Assembly: GCA_003221035.1 (NCBI GenBank) | Contig: QHUB01000014.1 | Span: forward strand, 24,854-88,853 | Direction: 5' to 3' | From: Gemmatimonadota bacterium | Lineage (GTDB): Bacteria; Gemmatimonadota; Gemmatimonadetes; Gemmatimonadales; GWC2-71-9 | Length of the DNA: 64,000 nucleotides | Part shown: positions 42,188-50,077 of the stretch, in pieces | How positions within the stretch are numbered: position 1 is the first letter of the stretch | Layout of the letters: every line of letters starts with the position of its first letter | Translations under genes and position numbers: made by a program | Notes under the pieces: generated by a model | Told to the model about the DNA's origin: nothing | Databases searched by the model: none | The model's input: the letters and a program-made list of their open reading frames with translations, nothing else

Positions 42188-43810
42188 GTGTACAAGCTGC
42201 TGAGCACCTCCGGTGAGCAAGCGATCGACCTCCAGCTCGGGCGCAAGCTGGTGGTCGGACGCGCCGTTACCAGTGATGTCCCGATCTACGATCCTACCAT
42301 CTCCCGCCGGCACGCCGAGATCGTCCTCACCGAGAGCGGGGTCCGCGTCACCGACCTCGGCTCCTCCAACGGGACGTTTCTGAACGGGGCCAAGATCACC
42401 GAGGCGGAAGCCGGCGAGAACGACGTCGTGACGTTCGGCAAGGTCGCATTCCGGGTCAAATCGGTGACGGCCCCCGCCCCGCGGCCGCAGGTGGTGCCGC
42501 CTCCGGCTGAGTTCAAGTCGAGCAAAGGCGGGGGCGTGGCCGGCGGGACGATCGTGCGGCAGCTCCCCGTCAGCGTCTCGGGCGGCGTGCCGGCCATCGT
42601 CATCGACGAGCCGCAGGGCTCCTCGCACCTCAAGGTCAAGGCCGGCAATCAGGAAGAACGGCGCGAGAAGAAGCTGTCGTTGCTCCTCGAAGTATCCAAA
42701 GAGCTCTCGAAGCAGCAGGAGCTCGACCGCCTGCTCGACAAAGTCGTGGACTTCACCTTCCAGATCATGAACGTGGATCGCGTCTCGATTCTGCTGCTGG
42801 ACGCCAAGTCCAACGAGCTGATTCCCCGCATTTCCAAGAGCCGTACCGGCGATGCGAGCGCCGCCAAGCACGTCCCACAATCGATCGCCCGCAAGGCAGT
42901 CGAGGAGCGGGTGGCGATCCTGTCGGACAACGCGGCGGCCGACGAGCGGTTCAAGGGCAAGTCGATCCTGATCCAGAGCGTACGCAGCGCGATGTGCACG
43001 CCGCTCATGGGATCGGATTCCAAGGTGCTCGGCATCCTGTACGTCGACAACCTGACGGCCACACATTCGTTCGCGGATGAAGACCTCGAGTTCCTGATCG
43101 CGTTCGGCGGGCTGACCGCCGTCGCCATCGAGAACTCGCAGCTCTCGGAGCGTATCCGGAGCGAAGCGCTCGTGCGGTCGAATTTCGAGCGCTACTTCTC
43201 GCCCAACATCGCGCAGGTCATCGCGCAGCAGCGGGAAGCCGGACGCTTGCCGAGCGAGAAGCGCCCCGTCGTCGTGTTCTTCTCCGATATTCGCGGCTTT
43301 ACGCCGATGTCGGAGACCATGAGCCCCGACGAGATCGCGCGTCTGCTCACGGAATACTTCACCGAGATGGTGGACAAGGTGTTCGAGCACGGCGGCACGC
43401 TCGACAAGTTCATGGGCGACGCCATCATGGCGCTCTGGGGCGCGCCGATCGCCCACGAAGACGACGCGGACCGCGCCATGCGGTGCGCCATCGCGCAGCT
43501 CACGGAGCTCGAAAAGCTCAACGCCAAGTGGAAGGCGGAGGGGCGGACGGAAGTGCAGATCGGGATCGCCATCAATTTCGGCGAGGTGTTCGCGGGAAAC
43601 ATCGGCTCGGACCGGCGGCTCGAGTACACCGTCATCGGCGACGCCGTGAACACCGCATATCGCCTCTGCGGCAAGGCGGGTGCAAACGAGATCCTGATCT
43701 CGGAGCCGTTCTACGAGCAGCTCAAGAAGAAGCCTCCCGTCGAGGCGCTCGAGCCGATCCAGGTAAAGGGAAAGACGAAGAAGGTGCCGGTCTATCGCGT
43801 GAAGCGGTAA
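42188..43810 (+). CDS. FHA-GAF-class III nucleotide cyclase
   Basis: A 540-residue signalling protein. An N-terminal FHA domain (about 1-90) has GRAVTSD, SRRHAEI and SSNGTFLN phosphothreonine-binding motifs; a linker follows, then a GAF domain (about 160-310) and a class III adenylate/guanylate cyclase domain (about 350-535) with metal Asp residues in FFSDIRGFT and FMGDAIMAL. All catalytic positions look present, so it probably makes cAMP. An FHA domain reading Thr-phosphorylated partners links it to Hanks-type kinases such as the one in this window. It starts at GTG with a leaderless-type TATATT. Confidence 0.92.
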   Translation: MYKLLSTSGEQAIDLQLGRKLVVGRAVTSDVPIYDPTISRRHAEIVLTESGVRVTDLGSSNGTFLNGAKITEAEAGENDVVTFGKVAFRVKSVTAPAPRPQVVPPPAEFKSSKGGGVAGGTIVRQLPVSVSGGVPAIVIDEPQGSSHLKVKAGNQEERREKKLSLLLEVSKELSKQQELDRLLDKVVDFTFQIMNVDRVSILLLDAKSNELIPRISKSRTGDASAAKHVPQSIARKAVEERVAILSDNAAADERFKGKSILIQSVRSAMCTPLMGSDSKVLGILYVDNLTATHSFADEDLEFLIAFGGLTAVAIENSQLSERIRSEALVRSNFERYFSPNIAQVIAQQREAGRLPSEKRPVVVFFSDIRGFTPMSETMSPDEIARLLTEYFTEMVDKVFEHGGTLDKFMGDAIMALWGAPIAHEDDADRAMRCAIAQLTELEKLNAKWKAEGRTEVQIGIAINFGEVFAGNIGSDRRLEYTVIGDAVNTAYRLCGKAGANEILISEPFYEQLKKKPPVEALEPIQVKGKTKKVPVYRVKR

Positions 43811-44370
43811 GGCCGGCCGAATCTCGCGAGCAGATCCAGCGCCAGCCGCAGCGGCAATCCCATCACGCCGAAGAAATCGCCTTCGACGCGCTCGATGAGC
43901 GGCGCGCCGAGTCCCTGAATCGCGTAGGCGCCGGCCTTGTCGAGCGGCTCGCCGGTAGCGACGTACTCCTCGAGCGTCTGGCGGTCGTTGGGCCGAAATG
44001 TCACGCGCGAGCGGTCGAGTGCCTGCTCCAGCCGGCCGTTCTCCGCCACCGCGACCGCGGTGAGGACTTCGTGCGTCTTGCCCTGGAGCTGCTCGAGCAT
44101 CTCGACGGCATTCGCGGGCGACGTGGGCTTCTCGAAGATCTTGCCGTCGAGGACCACGGTGGTATCCGCTGCCAGCACGACTTCACCGGGGACGCGCGCG
44201 ACCACGGCTTGCGCCTTGGCGCGCGAGAGTCGCGTCACGTAGGCGTCGGGTTTCTCGCCGGGCAGGACGCGCTCGTCTACGTCGGGCGGGATGACCCGGA
44301 ACGGGATCCGCAGCATTTCGAGCAGCTGTTTGCGGCGCGGGGAGCCGGAGGCAAGGACGATCGGATGCAC
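43792..44370 (-). CDS. maf: Maf-like nucleotide pyrophosphatase
   Basis: House-cleaning enzyme of 192 residues that hydrolyses non-canonical or excess nucleoside triphosphates (dTTP/UTP type). Signatures: LASGSPRRKQLLE at the N-terminus, the catalytic VVLAADTTVVLDGKIFEKP, and GKTHEVLTAVAV. The GTG start is 7 nt after a TATCTT hexamer. The 3' end overlaps the cyclase by 19 bases. Confidence 0.95.
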   Translation of the reverse strand: MHPIVLASGSPRRKQLLEMLRIPFRVIPPDVDERVLPGEKPDAYVTRLSRAKAQAVVARVPGEVVLAADTTVVLDGKIFEKPTSPANAVEMLEQLQGKTHEVLTAVAVAENGRLEQALDRSRVTFRPNDRQTLEEYVATGEPLDKAGAYAIQGLGAPLIERVEGDFFGVMGLPLRLALDLLARFGRPYRFTR

Positions 44371-44377
44371 GCGAAAA

Positions 44378-44383
44378 AAGATA
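44378..44383 (-). promoter_or_regulatory. -10 hexamer of maf
   Basis: TATCTT on the minus strand, 7 nt before the maf GTG at 44370. Confidence 0.4.
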
Positions 44384-44396
44384 GCGCGGAGTAAGT

Positions 44397-45269
44397 TTGA
44401 GCGTGCTCTGGACCTTGTTGCTCACGCTGCAGGCGAACGCGCCGCCCGCAACCGATATCTACGTCGCCGACCTGCGGCTTGCAGGCCGCAAGATCAGTGT
44501 CGGTACGCCGGTCAACGCCACCGCGAGGGCGGGCTACGACAATCAGCCGTTCTTTTTGCCGAGCGGCCATGCTTTCCTTTATACCTCCGTGCACGAGGAT
44601 GGTCAGGCCGACATCTACCGCTACGATCTCGACCGGAAGACAAGCAGCCGGATAACGACGACGCGCGAAAGCGAGTACTCGCCGACGCCGCTGCCGGAGG
44701 GCGCCGGTTTCTCGGTGGTGCGAGTCGAAGCCGACTCCACGCAGCGCCTCTGGGCGTTCGATGCCGATGGCACGCATCCACGCCTCGTGCTCGACTCGAT
44801 CAAGCCGGTCGGCTATCACGCCTGGGCCGACGACCACACGCTCGTCCTCTTCGTCCTCGGCACCCCATCGACCTTGCAGATTGCCGACGCCCGCTCGCCC
44901 GGCGCGCACGGTGCGGTGCTCGCGCGCGACATCGGCCGCTCGTTGCAGCGCGTCCCCGGTCGTCCGGCAGTCAGCTTTATCCAGCGCGATTCCAGCGCGG
45001 GCCCCTCGCTCCAGGAGCTCGACATCCGCACGCGGCGCATCACGACGCTCGTGCAGCTGCCGGCGGGAGCCGATTTCGTCGCCTGGACGCGAGACGGCAT
45101 CGCGCTGGCCGCCAGTGGAACGACCTTGTACCAGTGGGATCAGCAGCGCGGGGGCGATTGGGAGACGGTCGCAGACCTGGCCCCGGCAGGCCTCACCAAC
45201 GTCACCCGTCTCGCCATCAGCCGGAAAGGCGATCGCATCGCGATCGTCGCGGTCCCGAAAAGTCCTTAG
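44397..45269 (+). CDS. TolB-like beta-propeller protein
   Basis: A 290-residue protein with WD40/PD40-like repeats: GQADIYRYDLDRKTSS, STQRLWAFDADG and SLQELDIRTRRI fit strands of a propeller. A short hydrophobic N-terminus (WTLLLTLQANAP) may be a signal peptide. Candidate start TTG 44397, with GTG 44403 an alternative. It converges with dtd; its stop overlaps dtd by 4 bases. Function is unknown; related proteins read cell-wall or substrate state. Confidence 0.72.
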   Translation: MSVLWTLLLTLQANAPPATDIYVADLRLAGRKISVGTPVNATARAGYDNQPFFLPSGHAFLYTSVHEDGQADIYRYDLDRKTSSRITTTRESEYSPTPLPEGAGFSVVRVEADSTQRLWAFDADGTHPRLVLDSIKPVGYHAWADDHTLVLFVLGTPSTLQIADARSPGAHGAVLARDIGRSLQRVPGRPAVSFIQRDSSAGPSLQELDIRTRRITTLVQLPAGADFVAWTRDGIALAASGTTLYQWDQQRGGDWETVADLAPAGLTNVTRLAISRKGDRIAIVAVPKSP

Positions 45270-45712
45270 CGCTCCAGAATCAGCGTGACGGGCCCGTCGT
45301 TGACCAGCTCGACGTCCATCATCGCGCCGAACTCGCCGGTCTCGACGGGAATTGTGCCGCCGGATTTTTCCTTGAGCAGTGCCACGAACTTCTCATAGAG
45401 CGGGATCGCGAGGTCGGGCGGGGCGGCATCGATGAAGCTCGGGCGCCGCCCCTTGCTCGCGTCGCCGTACAGGGTGAACTGCGACACGACCAGTACGCCG
45501 CCGCCCGTGTCCGCGAGATCGCGGTTCATCTTGCCTTCCGCGTCCCCAAACACCCGCAGGCCGAGGATTTTGTCGGCCATCCAGGAGAGTTGCGCGTCGG
45601 TGTCCGTCGGGGCGAAGCCCGCCAAAATGAGAAAGCCGGGACCGACCTTTCCGGTCACCCGGCCTTCCACTCGAACCTCCGCGCGCTTGACCCGCTGGAG
45701 TACTACTCTCAC
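45266..45712 (-). CDS. dtd: D-aminoacyl-tRNA deacylase
   Basis: A 148-residue protein that removes D-amino acids from mischarged tRNA. It has the family motifs VSQFTLYGDASKGRRPSF and NDGPVT (Gly-cisPro loop). The start overlaps the glmS stop by 4 bases, so it is the last gene of glmM-glmS-dtd. Confidence 0.96.
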   Translation of the reverse strand: MRVVLQRVKRAEVRVEGRVTGKVGPGFLILAGFAPTDTDAQLSWMADKILGLRVFGDAEGKMNRDLADTGGGVLVVSQFTLYGDASKGRRPSFIDAAPPDLAIPLYEKFVALLKEKSGGTIPVETGEFGAMMDVELVNDGPVTLILER

Positions 45713-47538
45713 TCCACCGTCACCGACTTCGCCAGGTTCCGGGGCTGATCGACGTTACAGCCCCTCCGCACCGCGATGTAGTAGGCGAGCAGCTGCAGCG
45801 GCACCACACTCAACACCGGCGTCAACAGATCCAGAGTCTCCGGGATCTCGATCCGATAATCGGCCAGCTTGTCGAGCTCGCGGTCCCCCTCCGTCACGAT
45901 CGCGATGACGCGGCCGCCGCGCGCCTTCACCTCCTCGATGTTGCTCACGACCTTCTGGTGCACGCCGTCCTTCGGCGCGATGAAGACGACGGGCATGAGA
46001 TCGTCGATCAAGGCGATCGGCCCGTGCTTCATCTCCGCCGCCGGGTAGCCTTCGGCGTGGATATAGGAGATTTCCTTGAGCTTGAGTGCGCCTTCGAGCG
46101 CGACGGGAAAATTGTAGCCGCGGCCGAGGTACAGCACGTTCTGCGCGCGCACCAGCCGGTCGGCGATCTGCTCGACCTGTGACGCCTTCGCCAGAACTTG
46201 GCTGACGAGCTCCGGCAGCTTCGCCAGCGCCCGGACGACTTCGCGGCCCTGCAGAATCGACAGCGCGCGCAGCCGGCCCATTTTCAGGGTCAGGAGTGCC
46301 AGCGCAATGATCTGACTGGTGAACGCCTTGGTGCTGGCCACGCCGATCTCGGGTCCCGCGTGCAGATAAATGCCGCCGTCCACTTCACGCGCGATCGTGC
46401 TGCCGACCACGTTGATCAGACCCAGCGTCCGGGCCCCGCGCCGCTTGGCCTCGCGCAGGGCGGCCAGCGTGTCCGCGGTCTCGCCCGACTGCGAGATCCC
46501 GATCACGAGCGTACGCTCGTCTACGATGGGGTTGCGGTAGCGAAACTCGGACGCGTATTCGACTTCCGTCGGAATGCGCGCCAGCTCTTCCATCATGTAT
46601 TCGCCGATCAGCCCCGAATGCCACGAGGTGCCGCAGGCGGTGATGACGATCCGCTGAACCTTGAGCAGCTGTTCGTCGGAAATGTTCAAGCCGCCGAACC
46701 GGACAGTCCCCTCTTCTTCGAGCAGGCGCCCGCGCATCGTGTTACACACGCTCTCGGGCTGCTCCATGATCTCTTTCAGCATGAAGTGGGCATAGCCACC
46801 GCGCTCGATCGTCGCGAGGTCCCACTCGACCTGCATGATCTCCTTGTCCTTCTCGACCGATGCGAGATCCATGATCCGGTACTCGTTCGGCCTCACTTCC
46901 GCGATTTCGCCGTCGTCCAGGTACACGACCGAGCGGGTGTGCGCGAGCACCGCCGACGCGTCGGAGGCGACGAAATTCTCGCCATTGCCGATGGCGACGA
47001 GCAGCGGCGAGCCGCGGCGCGCCGCGACCAGCGTGTCGGGCTCTCGACTCGAAATCACCGCGATACCGTACGTCCCTTCAACCTGTCGCAGGGCTTCGGC
47101 GGTGGCGTCGACCAGCGGCGTGCCTTTGGTGTGGGTCTCTTCGATCAGGTGGGAAAGCACTTCGGTGTCGGTCTGCGAGCGGAACACGTGACCGCGTTTG
47201 CTCAGCGCCAGACGCAGCACACCCGCGTTTTCGATGATGCCGTTGTGGACCAGCGCGAGAGTGCCGCCGCAGTCGGCGTGGGGATGCGCGTTGACGGTGT
47301 TGGGCACGCCGTGCGTGGCCCAGCGCGTGTGCGCGATCGCGGTCGTGCCCTCAGGTAGCTGGCTGCCGAGCTCGCGTTCGAGCACGGCGATCTTTCCGGG
47401 GGCGCGAAAGACTTCGAGTCCGCCATTGACGACTGCGAGACCCGCGGAGTCGTAGCCGCGGTACTCGAGGCGCTTCAGGCCTTCGAGCACGACCGGCGCC
47501 GCCGTTCGCTTACCTGTGTACCCTACGATGCCGCACAT
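45709..47538 (-). CDS. glmS: glutamine--fructose-6-phosphate aminotransferase
   Basis: The 609-residue enzyme makes glucosamine-6-phosphate, the first step of cell-wall amino sugar synthesis. The N-terminal glutaminase domain begins with the nucleophile Cys2 (MCGIVGYTGKR); two SIS domains follow, with TSQIIALALLTLKMG and the C-terminal RNLAKSVTVE. It overlaps glmM by 16 bases. No glmS ribozyme is seen, as expected outside Firmicutes. Confidence 0.98.
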   Translation of the reverse strand: MCGIVGYTGKRTAAPVVLEGLKRLEYRGYDSAGLAVVNGGLEVFRAPGKIAVLERELGSQLPEGTTAIAHTRWATHGVPNTVNAHPHADCGGTLALVHNGIIENAGVLRLALSKRGHVFRSQTDTEVLSHLIEETHTKGTPLVDATAEALRQVEGTYGIAVISSREPDTLVAARRGSPLLVAIGNGENFVASDASAVLAHTRSVVYLDDGEIAEVRPNEYRIMDLASVEKDKEIMQVEWDLATIERGGYAHFMLKEIMEQPESVCNTMRGRLLEEEGTVRFGGLNISDEQLLKVQRIVITACGTSWHSGLIGEYMMEELARIPTEVEYASEFRYRNPIVDERTLVIGISQSGETADTLAALREAKRRGARTLGLINVVGSTIAREVDGGIYLHAGPEIGVASTKAFTSQIIALALLTLKMGRLRALSILQGREVVRALAKLPELVSQVLAKASQVEQIADRLVRAQNVLYLGRGYNFPVALEGALKLKEISYIHAEGYPAAEMKHGPIALIDDLMPVVFIAPKDGVHQKVVSNIEEVKARGGRVIAIVTEGDRELDKLADYRIEIPETLDLLTPVLSVVPLQLLAYYIAVRRGCNVDQPRNLAKSVTVE

Positions 47539-48914
47539 AACCGCCGCCCTTCCTCGATCAACTGCTGCGCATCGCCGGACGAAGGTGCTTCGGCGATGAA
47601 ACGAATCATTGGTTCAGTGCCCGAAGGCCGCACGTGCAGCCAGCGATCGGGCCATGACAGTCTCAGTCCATCCTGTGTATCCGCGACCGCCTCGGCAAAC
47701 CGCCGCCGCAGCGCTGCGTATACGGTGTCGAGCTTCCCCGGCGCCCGGTTTCCGGCTCCCAGCTCCTGCTTCGCCTTCACGATCGTGTACTGCGGCGCGC
47801 GCGCGACCAGTTCACTTACGCTCGCTCGCGCGCGCGCGAGCAGTGTCAGCACCAGCGCCCCAGCCACCGGCGCGTCACGACCGACGTGCAACGCCGGGTA
47901 CATCACCCCACCGTTCCCTTCACCACCGATCACCGCTTTCAGCTCGATGATCTTCCGCGCGACGTGTGCTTCGCCGACCGGTGCTCGCACCACCTTCGCG
48001 CCGAATTCCTTCGCCGCATCTTCGACCACGAGTGACGTCGACAGGTTACAAACGACCGGCCGACCGGCCGTCCGACCATCCGACCATCCCAGGACTGCCC
48101 TGATCGCGAACGCGAGGGTGTAATCCTCGCCGATGGGTCGTCCCTTCTCGTCCACAATCGCCAGTCGATCGACATCCGGATCGACGGCGATGCCGATGTC
48201 GGCCTTCTTGCGCCGCACCAACGCGCCGAGCGCCTTGAGATTTTCGGGCACCGGCTCGGGCGGCCGCGGGAACAACCCGTCAGTTTCCAGATTGATCGCC
48301 GCGACCCGGCAGCCCAGCCGCTCGAACAGCTCCGGCATCAGCGCGCCGCCCGCACCTCGCACCGTATCGAGCGCGATTCGAAACTTGCGACGCCGAATCG
48401 CGCGGATGTCGACTCCGCGAAGCGCGAGCACGGCGGCGAGATGGCGGGAAATCGCGTTGGAATCCGCCTCCACAGCGCCGATCGCATTGTAGTTGGCTCG
48501 TGGCAGGGACGCCCCCGCCGCCAATTCGCGTACCCGCGTGCCCGCTATGGTATCAAGAAAGATGCCATCGGGGCCGACGAACTTGAGGGCATTCCATTCG
48601 ATGGGATTATGGCTTGCCGTGAGGATGATGCCGCCGGCCGCCCGGTGATGCTCCACGGCAAGTTGTACCGTAGGAGTTGCAACTAATCCCACATCGATTA
48701 CATCGCATCCGACCGAGTTTAGCCCCGCTATGGCGGCCTGGGAGAACATGGGGCCTGAGGTGCGGGCATCACGGCCGATAACGACCGGTTTCCGCTTTCC
48801 GGTATGCGCCCAGGTGCCAAACGCTGCGGCCCAGCGAGCGACGACTTCGGGAGTGAGATCTGTGCCGACGAGACCGCGAACTCCCGACACGCTCACCATC
48901 AAGGTGTCGGACAT
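47523..48914 (-). CDS. glmM: phosphoglucosamine mutase
   Basis: Isomerises glucosamine-6-phosphate to the 1-phosphate. The start at ATG 48914 gives MSDTLMVSVSGVRGLVGTDL; a TTG at 48923 is possible. The active-site Ser is in TASHNPIEWN and the metal loop is DPDVDRLA. The 463-residue protein is longer than related enzymes because two stretches look inserted: SDGRTAGRP before VVCNLSTSLVVED, and GAGNRAPG before LDTVYAALRR. Both fall where repeat-family DNA is found (48053-48090 and 47736-47766). A TAGATT hexamer lies 7 nt before the ATG. Confidence 0.95.
   Translation of the reverse strand: MSDTLMVSVSGVRGLVGTDLTPEVVARWAAAFGTWAHTGKRKPVVIGRDARTSGPMFSQAAIAGLNSVGCDVIDVGLVATPTVQLAVEHHRAAGGIILTASHNPIEWNALKFVGPDGIFLDTIAGTRVRELAAGASLPRANYNAIGAVEADSNAISRHLAAVLALRGVDIRAIRRRKFRIALDTVRGAGGALMPELFERLGCRVAAINLETDGLFPRPPEPVPENLKALGALVRRKKADIGIAVDPDVDRLAIVDEKGRPIGEDYTLAFAIRAVLGWSDGRTAGRPVVCNLSTSLVVEDAAKEFGAKVVRAPVGEAHVARKIIELKAVIGGEGNGGVMYPALHVGRDAPVAGALVLTLLARARASVSELVARAPQYTIVKAKQELGAGNRAPGKLDTVYAALRRRFAEAVADTQDGLRLSWPDRWLHVRPSGTEPMIRFIAEAPSSGDAQQLIEEGRRLCAAS
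47736..47766. repeat. GGGAGCCGG-type insertion in glmM
   Basis: About 30 bases (minus strand GGAGCTGGGAGCCGG... then GGGCGCCGGGG) resembling one arm of the GGAGCCGGGAATCTGGGG element near 15653. It encodes the extra GAGNRAPG. Confidence 0.4.
48053..48090. repeat. tandem GTCGGAC-type array in glmM
   Basis: Four to five 8-bp CCGACC-type units in tandem (plus strand CGACCGGC, CGACCGGC, CGTCCGAC, CATCCGAC), the same unit as the pstB2 palindrome. It encodes SDGRTAGRP in the glmM frame. Confidence 0.55.
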
Positions 48915-48921
48915 GGCGCTC

Positions 48922-48927
48922 AATCTA
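48922..48927 (-). promoter_or_regulatory. -10 hexamer of glmM
   Basis: TAGATT on the minus strand, 7 nt before the glmM ATG at 48914. It is part of the 13-base gap to the HD-GYP gene. Confidence 0.4.
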
Positions 48928-48936
48928 ATAGACGGT

Positions 48937-50022
48937 TTAGGCCCTTCGAGCCTCCATCACCCTCATCGGCAGGCGCAACGGCTGCAGCTGGGGCGTTGGG
49001 ATGGGCAGGGATGCACCTTCCTGAAAGGCACGCAGGAACGCATTCACGATGTCGGGATCGAACTGAATGCCCTTCCCTTCCTCGAGCTCCCGCATCGCAT
49101 GGTTCACCGCGAGCGACGGGCGATACGGGCGCACGCTCGTCATCGCGTCGAACGCGTCCGCCACGCTGACGAGCCGCGCCTCGAACGGGATCTGCTTGCC
49201 CTTCAAGCCGTCGGGGGAGCCGCTGCCGTCCAGCCGCTCGTGATGCGACCGCACGATCGCGAGCGCTCCGGGCGCGTCGCGCATCAACGGACCCAGAATC
49301 CGCGCGCCGATCACGGTATGCTCCATGATGTGGCGATACTCGGCGTCGGTGAGCTTGCCCGCCTTGTGCAGCACACTCTCACTCACGCCGATTTTGCCGA
49401 CGTCGTGCAGCTCCGAGCCCAGCGCGATCGTGTCGATGAGATCGGAGTCGAGGGCGAGCGCGCGCGCGATCTCGACGGAGTAGTTGGCGACGCGCATCGA
49501 GTGACCGCGCGTGTACGCGTCCTTCGCCTCGAGCGCGTACACGAGCGCGTGCACGCCTTCGAGAAACAGCTCTTCGATCCGGCGCGCCTGTGCCTCGACG
49601 CGGTCCTCGAGACTCTGCTGGTAGCTGCGGTTTTCGGTGATGAGCCGGCGCTTGTCGAGTGCTTGCGATACGCGGGCGCGCACTTCGTCGAGGTGAAACG
49701 GCTTGGCGACGTAATCGAGCGCGCCCATTTGGAGGCAGGCCACCGCGCTCTCCACTTCGGCGACCGCAGTCACGACGATCACCGCCGTCTCGGGCCAGCG
49801 CATGATGATCTCGCGCAGCAGGGTGACGCCGTCCATTTCCGGCATCCGCAGGTCGGAAATCACGAGCGGCGCCGGTTCCTTCTCCAGCTCGCGCAGCGCT
49901 TCGACGCCGGAGCCGGCTTCGGCACAGGTGAAGCCTTCGCCCGCGAGCAGCCGCACCAGCACGCGGCGCAGGCGCGGCTCATCGTCCACGACCAAACACC
50001 GCATTCCAGTGAAGGGAGGCAC
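48937..50022 (-). CDS. HD-GYP domain response regulator
   Basis: A 361-residue two-domain protein. The receiver domain (about 7-125) has VVDDEP, acceptor Asp in LVISDLRMPEMDG and AKPFHLDEV. The C-terminal HD-GYP domain has SELHDVGKIGVSE and HHERLDGSGSPDGL; the usual GYP tripeptide is GSP here. Such proteins hydrolyse cyclic-di-GMP, but loss of the Tyr makes catalysis uncertain. GTG start with TACCTT 6 nt before. It probably acts with an unlinked kinase. Confidence 0.93.
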   Translation of the reverse strand: MPPFTGMRCLVVDDEPRLRRVLVRLLAGEGFTCAEAGSGVEALRELEKEPAPLVISDLRMPEMDGVTLLREIIMRWPETAVIVVTAVAEVESAVACLQMGALDYVAKPFHLDEVRARVSQALDKRRLITENRSYQQSLEDRVEAQARRIEELFLEGVHALVYALEAKDAYTRGHSMRVANYSVEIARALALDSDLIDTIALGSELHDVGKIGVSESVLHKAGKLTDAEYRHIMEHTVIGARILGPLMRDAPGALAIVRSHHERLDGSGSPDGLKGKQIPFEARLVSVADAFDAMTSVRPYRPSLAVNHAMRELEEGKGIQFDPDIVNAFLRAFQEGASLPIPTPQLQPLRLPMRVMEARRA

Positions 50023-50028
50023 GTCGCC

Positions 50029-50034
50029 AAGGTA
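50029..50034 (-). promoter_or_regulatory. -10 hexamer of the HD-GYP gene
   Basis: TACCTT on the minus strand, 6 nt before GTG 50022. Confidence 0.4.
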
Positions 50035-50065
50035 AAGGTCGCTTGCCCATCAGGAAAGCCGCCCT

Positions 50066-50071
50066 TACGTT
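50066..50071 (+). promoter_or_regulatory. -10 hexamer of the trans-sulfuration gene
   Basis: TACGTT, 6 nt before the ATG at 50078, again without a ribosome-binding site. Confidence 0.4.
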
Positions 50072-50077
50072 CCGGCC

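Noticed and set aside
38629..42246. Extended minus-strand frame of 1205 codons covering trpE
   Set aside because: The part beyond 40635 is antisense of trpE; the signal peptide at 40635 gives the real start of the outer-membrane gene.
48031..48056. GTGACG...GTTACA pair resembling a PHO box
   Set aside because: It lies inside glmM, lacks the 11-bp period and is next to the repeat array, so it is probably chance.
50023..50077. SAM or other sulfur riboswitch before the trans-sulfuration gene
   Set aside because: The 55-base gap is too short and the -10 lies 6 nt before the start, leaving no leader.
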